Below, in pieces: positions 5,948-9,345 of a stretch of 9,345 bases of DNA (positions are counted from its first letter, which is position 1; the number at the start of each line of letters is the position of its first letter). The stretch comes from JAKEHZ01 sp035280505 (GTDB lineage Bacteria; Acidobacteriota; Blastocatellia; RBC074), in NCBI GenBank assembly GCA_035280505.1, contig DATEFT010000900.1, positions 1 through 9,345 of the forward strand, given 5' to 3'. Both the position numbers and the translations under genes were made by a program. Under the pieces are notes generated by a model. That model was given only the letters and a program-made list of their open reading frames with translations. It ran no database searches and had not been told where the DNA came from.

Positions 5948-5974
5948 ATTCGGATTCCGGGTTTCCTGGTGAGT

Positions 5975-6865
5975 CTATCGATTGACGCGAAAGGTATATT
6001 TGGCGACCGGCACATAACGCCGTTGAGCGGTGACCCCCTCGAGAGCGAGGAGGTAGTTGCCGGGTTTGAAGAGACTGGAATTGAAATTGAGCGCGAGGGT
6101 CCCCCTGGATCCGGGCTTGAGGTCCTGGTTGCTCCAGAGACTCCGGCCCTCGGCCGTTGAGAGGGTCCCACGATAAGAGAGCAGATCGGGATCCGGGTCC
6201 AGTTCGAGCAGCAGAATGACCGATTTGGACGAAGACGGGATCGTAATCCGATCGACCGGCTGGGACTGGTCGGAAGCGGCGCTCCTCACGACGTTCAGAG
6301 CGAAGACGGGCACGGTGGCCTGAAGATCTTCGGCCGGATCCACCTTCTCGCCCGGGCGCGATTGCGCGCCGCGCTCGCGTTCGAGTTGAGCGGCCAGTTG
6401 ATCTCGCGCGGCGGCCGATTCCTGTTCACGGGCCTGCAACTCTTTCATCTGCGAGACGGCCGCCCGCTCGCGTTCTTCAGACTGGCGCTGGCGTTCGGAG
6501 AAGACCTGATTGATCTGGGCCAGATCGTGGCTGGCGCGGCTCCACTCGCGATACAAGAGCACCGGCGGGACCGCGATCAAGAACAACAGGGCGGCCAGCA
6601 AGCCCGCTTGACGCGCCCGGCTCAGCCTTACCAGCCGGGCCACCAGGCCGACCTGCGCGATTTGCAACTGGGTGCGGGCACGCAACGCCTCCTCGGCCGC
6701 AACGGTTCGCAATCCCGTGCGAAGATCGGCCGTCGTTTCCAACCGGTCCAGACACTGGGAGCAATCCACGAAATGCTCCTCGAAGCGGCTCCGCTCTTCC
6801 GCCGGCAGTTTGCCCGACAGATAGCGGTCGGCTATTTGATTTTCTTCGATATATGAGTGCTCCAT
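5975..6865 (-). CDS. zf-HC2-type membrane protein, probable anti-sigma factor
   Basis: The 296-aa product opens with a putative zinc-binding anti-sigma domain: HFVDCSQC places His31, Cys35 and Cys38 in the HxxxCxxC pattern, preceded by IADRYLSGKLPAEE, typical of this group. A transmembrane helix follows at about 87-105 (GLLAALLFLIAVPPVLLY), then a charged, probably coiled-coil segment at 112-168 and a beta-rich C-terminal domain (185-296) expected outside the cytoplasm. By family knowledge the N-terminal part would hold the sigma factor, and the outer part would sense a signal. The start at 6865 is the first ATG before the domain; no clear ribosome site precedes it, and a TTG at 6922 would add 19 residues. 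It follows the sigma gene by 148 nt. The outer domain resembles no sensor I can name. Confidence 0.82.
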   Translation of the reverse strand: MEHSYIEENQIADRYLSGKLPAEERSRFEEHFVDCSQCLDRLETTADLRTGLRTVAAEEALRARTQLQIAQVGLVARLVRLSRARQAGLLAALLFLIAVPPVLLYREWSRASHDLAQINQVFSERQRQSEERERAAVSQMKELQAREQESAAARDQLAAQLERERGAQSRPGEKVDPAEDLQATVPVFALNVVRSAASDQSQPVDRITIPSSSKSVILLLELDPDPDLLSYRGTLSTAEGRSLWSNQDLKPGSRGTLALNFNSSLFKPGNYLLALEGVTAQRRYVPVAKYTFRVNR

Positions 6866-6975
6866 AAATTCTGTAGCCGGTAGCGAAATTCGACCGGGTC
6901 CGGAAATCGTGTAATCAGCCAAATACTTTGCCCATCAGTGAAGTGCCGCCGGATCCCGATCTATCTCAGCCCGTC

Positions 6976-6989
6976 GCAAAAATTTTTGC
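6976..6989. promoter_or_regulatory. 14-bp perfect palindrome GCAAAAATTTTTGC
   Basis: A gapless palindrome in the 148-nt space between the sigma factor stop and the zf-HC2 start, notably A/T-rich against GC-rich surroundings. It could be a dimeric regulator site or part of a promoter. As an RNA it would not form a good hairpin because it has no loop. Function is a guess. Confidence 0.35.
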
Positions 6990-7013
6990 CTAAGCCCCTT
7001 CCAATCGACCGAT

Positions 7014-7601
7014 CTATTTTTTATCACGCGTCATCCGTTCATAAAGTTCCCGGTAGCGTTCACGCGCCCGATGGAGCACGCGATTGAAATGCAGGCTGCT
7101 CAACCCGAGATCCTCACAGATCTGCTCTTTCTCATCTTCGGCCAGATAGAACCGGAAGAGGACCTGCACATCGCGCTCGTTGGGCATCTCCTTCAGGACT
7201 TGCCGAATCAGGTCCGCCTTCTCTCTTCGCAAGAGATCTTCGAGCTGATTATGACCGGGGGCGGGAAGCGCGGCCGCCTCATCGACCTCGGCCAGGCGCT
7301 CCTGCTTCGCGGAACGCCGGAAATAGTCGATGACCAGGTTGCGGGCCACACTGCACACAAAACCGGAGAGTTTCTCCGGCTCCCGCAGGTCTCCCTGTCG
7401 AATTTTGACCAGGACGATCTGAAAGGTCTCCTGATAGAGATCGTCGGCGGCCGCGGAATTACCCACTTCCCGGCGGATGATGACCGAGACGCCACGACCA
7501 TAACGTTCGATCAGTTGGGCTTCGGCTTGCCGATCGCCGGCCCGAATGCGGCTGACGAGATCGGCCCCGCTTCCAGACTCATTGAGGGCTAGGGATTCCA
7601 T
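7014..7601 (-). CDS. ECF-like sigma-70 family RNA polymerase sigma factor
   Basis: The 195-aa product has the two-domain layout of group IV sigma factors. Region 2 spans about 24-98, with DDLYQETFQIVLVKI and the -10-recognition segment FVCSVARNLVIDYFRR. Region 4 spans about 128-187, with the helix-turn-helix KEQICEDLGLSSLHFNRVLHRARERY. A linker rich in Ala and Pro lies between. It would direct RNA polymerase to a specific set of promoters when not held by its anti-sigma partner, most likely the downstream zf-HC2 protein. The start at 7601 lies 4 nt after the CHAT stop codon, with GGAAGTGA as a plausible ribosome site inside the end of the CHAT gene, so translation is probably coupled. A longer frame to 7682 overlaps the CHAT gene and is not needed. 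Confidence 0.9.
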   Translation of the reverse strand: MESLALNESGSGADLVSRIRAGDRQAEAQLIERYGRGVSVIIRREVGNSAAADDLYQETFQIVLVKIRQGDLREPEKLSGFVCSVARNLVIDYFRRSAKQERLAEVDEAAALPAPGHNQLEDLLRREKADLIRQVLKEMPNERDVQVLFRFYLAEDEKEQICEDLGLSSLHFNRVLHRARERYRELYERMTRDKK

Positions 7602-7605
7602 GCGC

Positions 7606-9345
7606 TCACTTCCACTCTCCCTGGAGCACAAAAGCCGCCCAGTTGTAGGGCGCGGCCAGGCGTTTCTCCTTCCACATCTCAATTTGAGCGGCGCGCAGAG
7701 CCGCCGCCGGTCGTAATCGTTCCTTCAGCAACCCCTGGTAGAAACGCCTCATCAGTTCCGCCGTCTCCCGGTCCGGCACGCGCCAGAGGCTCGCAATCAC
7801 GCGGGGCGCCCCGGCATACATAAAACCGCGAGTCAGACCGACCAACCCTTCGCCCTTGATCTCTTTCCCCAACGCCGTCTGACATCCGCTCAGCACCACC
7901 AGTTCGGCTCCGAGCTTCAAATTATAGACCTCGTGCGCCAACAAAAATCCCTCCTGCGGTTGCCCCTGTTCGTCCACCAGCGAGAGCACGATCCCCGACA
8001 GGTGCGGGTGTTGGCTGTTCAACAATCCATGAGTCGCGAAATGCACGACGCGAAAACGACTGAGTTGCCCGCTCAGGACCGTGGCGCGGCTCGCGTCGAA
8101 ATCGAGCGCTTTGAGGCTCTCGCCTTCGCCGGCCAACGCGACGATCTCTTCGGCCTCGCGCCTGGTGGAGCGTAACCGGCCGAAACTGAGCACTCCCGAT
8201 TCTCTGACCGATCGCTCCAACCTCCGGGTCGAGAGCTCCGCGGATTGGAGCCTGGCGATCGTCGGCTCAGCGGTCTCCAGTTTGACCCGCGGGTCGTTGC
8301 GATCGAAGACCGGGTCGGCCACGACCGCCACTCCGGACACCTCCGGGCGGACGGCCTGCTCGCGCCGCAGCACCGCCAGAGTCGAGGCGGACGGCAGACT
8401 CACGATCTCGTGGTTCACGATCATCGGAACCTCGGCCGCTCGCCCGCTCCGCTCTCCCGACGATCCCGAATGGGGAACGGGCAACGCGCCGAACGGCAGG
8501 TACTGCAAGGCGCCGTCGGCCACGATCAGCAATCGTCGATTCCCCAGCCGCGAGGCCACCGGACCCAACAACATTCCGCTCAAAGCCGCCGCCGCGGTCT
8601 GAACCTCGTCGGCGAAGTCCTGGCCGGAGCTGAACAGCTCGTAGACGCGACGAGCGGCAGCTTCAATCACCGCGCGTTTGGGCAGCTCATAACCGGTCAC
8701 CGAAGACGAGGTGACGGCCCACAGATAACTCCGCTCCCGGCCGAGCGCGTATTCCAATAACAGGGTGTCGCCGTCGAGCACCCGGGTTTGAAGCTCTTTC
8801 AGAGTCAGCGGCGCCGGCCGAGTCAAGGCCGCGTATCCGGGGCTGGCGGCGTGAATCCGCGTCTGCAGTTCATCGTACTCGGCGGCGACGGAGGCCAGCT
8901 CTTTGGCGGCGGCCTCGGCCTGCGCGGACGTGTGAGGGCGATTCAAAAGCCTGAGCTGGGCGGCGGCTTTGGCGTTGAGCTGCTGCTGCAGCAAACGTTC
9001 GCGGCTCAGCAACGCCGGGTCGACGCCCTGACGAATGTCGGCCCGCGACTCCGCCAGCAGCTCCAACAACGAACGCGCCCGGGCCCGCTCGCTGACGGCC
9101 AGCGCCTCGACATCGATGGCAGCGGCCGGGTTTCGCCGGTGCAGTTGCATCAGCACATCGATGTAACACTGATACAGCTCCTGTTGCGAGGCAAAATAGG
9201 AGGCCCGCAGCTCCTGACTTTCGATATTGGCCCGCAGCGATTCGATAATGGCCAGAGCCTGCTCCAGGGTTTGACGAGCCGGGACCAGATTGCCTCGCGC
9301 CTGCTCGATCTGAGCGATTCCCAACAGGGTGCCCGCCTCTCCGCG
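7606..9345 (-). CDS. TPR-CHAT protein, caspase-like peptidase (5' end cut off)
   Basis: About 579 residues are visible; the frame is open through the right edge, so the N-terminus is missing. The first visible part (GTLLGIAQIEQARGNL...AIIESL) is the end of a TPR array, followed by long helices. The C-terminal third is a CHAT domain: beta strand RLLIVADGALQYLPFGAL, the catalytic His in VVHFATHG (codon 8031-8029), and the catalytic Cys in LSGCQTALG (codon 7884-7882), ending in a conserved PYNWAAFVLQGEW tail. Both catalytic residues are present, so it is probably an active cysteine peptidase. TPR-CHAT proteins are known as proteases activated by partner binding, for example the type III-E CRISPR protease, and are common with unknown roles in multicellular-living bacteria. 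Its tight linkage to a sigma factor suggests it acts in the same signalling route; the target is not known. Confidence 0.9.
   Translation of the reverse strand, partial: RGEAGTLLGIAQIEQARGNLVPARQTLEQALAIIESLRANIESQELRASYFASQQELYQCYIDVLMQLHRRNPAAAIDVEALAVSERARARSLLELLAESRADIRQGVDPALLSRERLLQQQLNAKAAAQLRLLNRPHTSAQAEAAAKELASVAAEYDELQTRIHAASPGYAALTRPAPLTLKELQTRVLDGDTLLLEYALGRERSYLWAVTSSSVTGYELPKRAVIEAAARRVYELFSSGQDFADEVQTAAAALSGMLLGPVASRLGNRRLLIVADGALQYLPFGALPVPHSGSSGERSGRAAEVPMIVNHEIVSLPSASTLAVLRREQAVRPEVSGVAVVADPVFDRNDPRVKLETAEPTIARLQSAELSTRRLERSVRESGVLSFGRLRSTRREAEEIVALAGEGESLKALDFDASRATVLSGQLSRFRVVHFATHGLLNSQHPHLSGIVLSLVDEQGQPQEGFLLAHEVYNLKLGAELVVLSGCQTALGKEIKGEGLVGLTRGFMYAGAPRVIASLWRVPDRETAELMRRFYQGLLKERLRPAAALRAAQIEMWKEKRLAAPYNWAAFVLQGEWK

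Larger units (their letters stand above)
5619..5974. other. Non-coding gap upstream of the beta-barrel gene
   Basis: About 355 nt separate the beta-barrel gene from the stop of the zf-HC2 gene. No gene is seen. It holds a good AAGGAG ribosome site, a 9-bp hairpin (5780-5801) and a CGCGAAA-type inverted repeat (5889-5947). The beta-barrel promoter is expected here but no convincing boxes were identified. Confidence 0.7.

Noticed and set aside
5696..6903. Shared 13-mer CGACCGGGTCCGG at about 5700 and 6891
   Set aside because: A single 13-base match in GC-rich sequence of this length is expected by chance.

Overview
The window reads as a bacterial chromosome segment of high GC content in which every convincing gene lies on the minus strand, so transcription runs from high to low coordinates. 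A beta-barrel protein with a signal peptide points to a Gram-negative cell envelope. The combination of a TPR-CHAT protein, an ECF-like sigma factor, a zinc-finger membrane protein and dispersed CGCGAAA-type palindromes would suit Acidobacteriota or a similar environmental phylum. That placement is an inference and weak.

Layout in transcription order. (1) 9345-7606: a large TPR-CHAT protein, cut at its N-terminus by the window edge. (2) 7601-7014: an ECF-like sigma-70 factor starting 4 nt after the CHAT stop. (3) 6865-5975: a zf-HC2-type, single-pass membrane protein, probably the anti-sigma partner. These three look like one signalling unit. (4) A gap of about 350 nt with two hairpins, then a 290-aa outer-membrane beta-barrel protein (5618-4746). 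(5) A gap of about 500 nt with a large inverted repeat and a pair of direct repeats. (6) A lasso-peptide-type RiPP operon: a fused B protein with PqqD-like recognition domain plus transglutaminase-like protease (4250-3483), an asparagine-synthetase-like C cyclase (3449-1533), and a small precursor A (1437-1177), followed by a strong hairpin. (7) 1060 to the left edge: a phosphotransferase of the APH fold with a degenerate Nudix-like N-terminal region, cut at its C-terminus.

Expected working of the lasso genes, from knowledge of the families: the PqqD-like part of B binds a YxxP motif in the precursor leader, the Cys-His-Asp protease part removes the leader, and C uses ATP to activate an Asp or Glu side chain and close a macrolactam ring. 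The most unusual point is the precursor itself. It is a tandem duplication of a 42-residue unit, each unit with its own YExP...G leader motif and its own candidate core, and neither unit shows a textbook lasso core (no Thr at -2 of a Gly core, no obvious Gly1 to Asp/Glu 7-9 pair). It may be a two-product precursor or belong to a less-described branch of lasso-like RiPPs. No dedicated ABC exporter is visible, although one could lie beyond the left edge.
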